Notes under the pieces: model-generated | What the model was told of the DNA's origin: nothing | Databases searched by the model: none | What the model saw: only the letters and a program-made list of their open reading frames with translations | Assembly (NCBI GenBank): GCA_020426575.1 | Contig: JAGQPT010000179.1 | Coordinates: 1 to 43,726, forward strand | DNA: 43,726 nt | Origin: Planctomycetales bacterium | GTDB taxonomy: Bacteria; Planctomycetota; Planctomycetia; Pirellulales; JAEUIK01 | Direction: 5' to 3' | Translations under genes and position numbers: made by a program | Shown here: piece after piece, positions 43,686-43,726 of the stretch | Numbering within the stretch: position 1 is the first letter of the stretch | How the letters are laid out: each line of letters begins with the position of its first letter

Positions 43686-43726
43686 AGGCGGCCCACGGCG
43701 GCGGGGGCCTCCATGGCCAGGTGGCC

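Overview
The window is GC-rich and densely coded. It reads as a piece of a Planctomycetota chromosome, probably a Pirellulales-like lineage. The evidence is a protein with a C-terminal PEP-CTERM sorting signal, a small membrane protein opening with the planctomycetal NPYEAP motif, a Minf_1886-type protein (a family known mainly from Planctomycetes and Verrucomicrobia), duplicated groE genes, and lipid A genes (lpxD, lpxI) that imply a Gram-negative envelope. This placement comes from gene content only, not from a phylogeny. Both ends cut genes. I see no rRNA, tRNA, CRISPR array, insertion sequence or prophage.

Layout. 1-2798 (minus): chaperonin cluster groEL-groES-groEL, the last copy running off the left edge; an M42 aminopeptidase lies upstream. 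4800-9383 (plus): aspartate-family amino acid genes, namely homoserine dehydrogenase, an iPGM-superfamily protein that is probably the homoserine kinase, and a four-ACT aspartokinase. 9491-11720 (minus): an SSS-family sodium:solute symporter and its small YhdT-like partner. 11975-13720: a DedA/YqaA-type membrane protein divergent from a phytanoyl-CoA dioxygenase-like enzyme. 13966-19523 (plus): small membrane protein, large exported accessory protein, ABC ATPase and ABC-2 permease, the last three with overlapping ends. 19658-21352: PhoA-type alkaline phosphatase. 21541-23928 (minus): FtsH with an enlarged external domain. 24436-30136 (plus): dxr, an enlarged multi-PDZ RseP overlapping dxr, lpxD and lpxI, an isoprenoid and envelope block. 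30261-35742: exported methyltransferase-like protein, PAP2 protein, PEP-CTERM protein, sirtuin (minus) and an SMP-30/strictosidine-synthase-like beta-propeller. 36253-38694: rpe, a histidine-phosphatase-fold protein without its catalytic residues, and accD. 38741-43726: a frameshifted membrane gene, a protein kinase, a PSP1/RicT-like protein with a repetitive tail, a Minf_1886 protein, a second groES, and the start of a prenyltransferase/squalene-oxidase-repeat protein.

Most of the window is housekeeping, and no defence or mobile system is visible. The strongest oddities are a conserved-looking but catalytically dead phosphoglycerate-mutase-fold protein next to rpe; a homoserine kinase of the iPGM superfamily between hom and lysC; a kinase with an altered catalytic loop and no glycine-rich loop; Ala/Thr/Asp-rich inserts in the extracytoplasmic parts of three unrelated membrane proteins; a 50-bp tail-to-tail coding overlap between the PEP-CTERM gene and the sirtuin; and two apparent single-base frameshifts.
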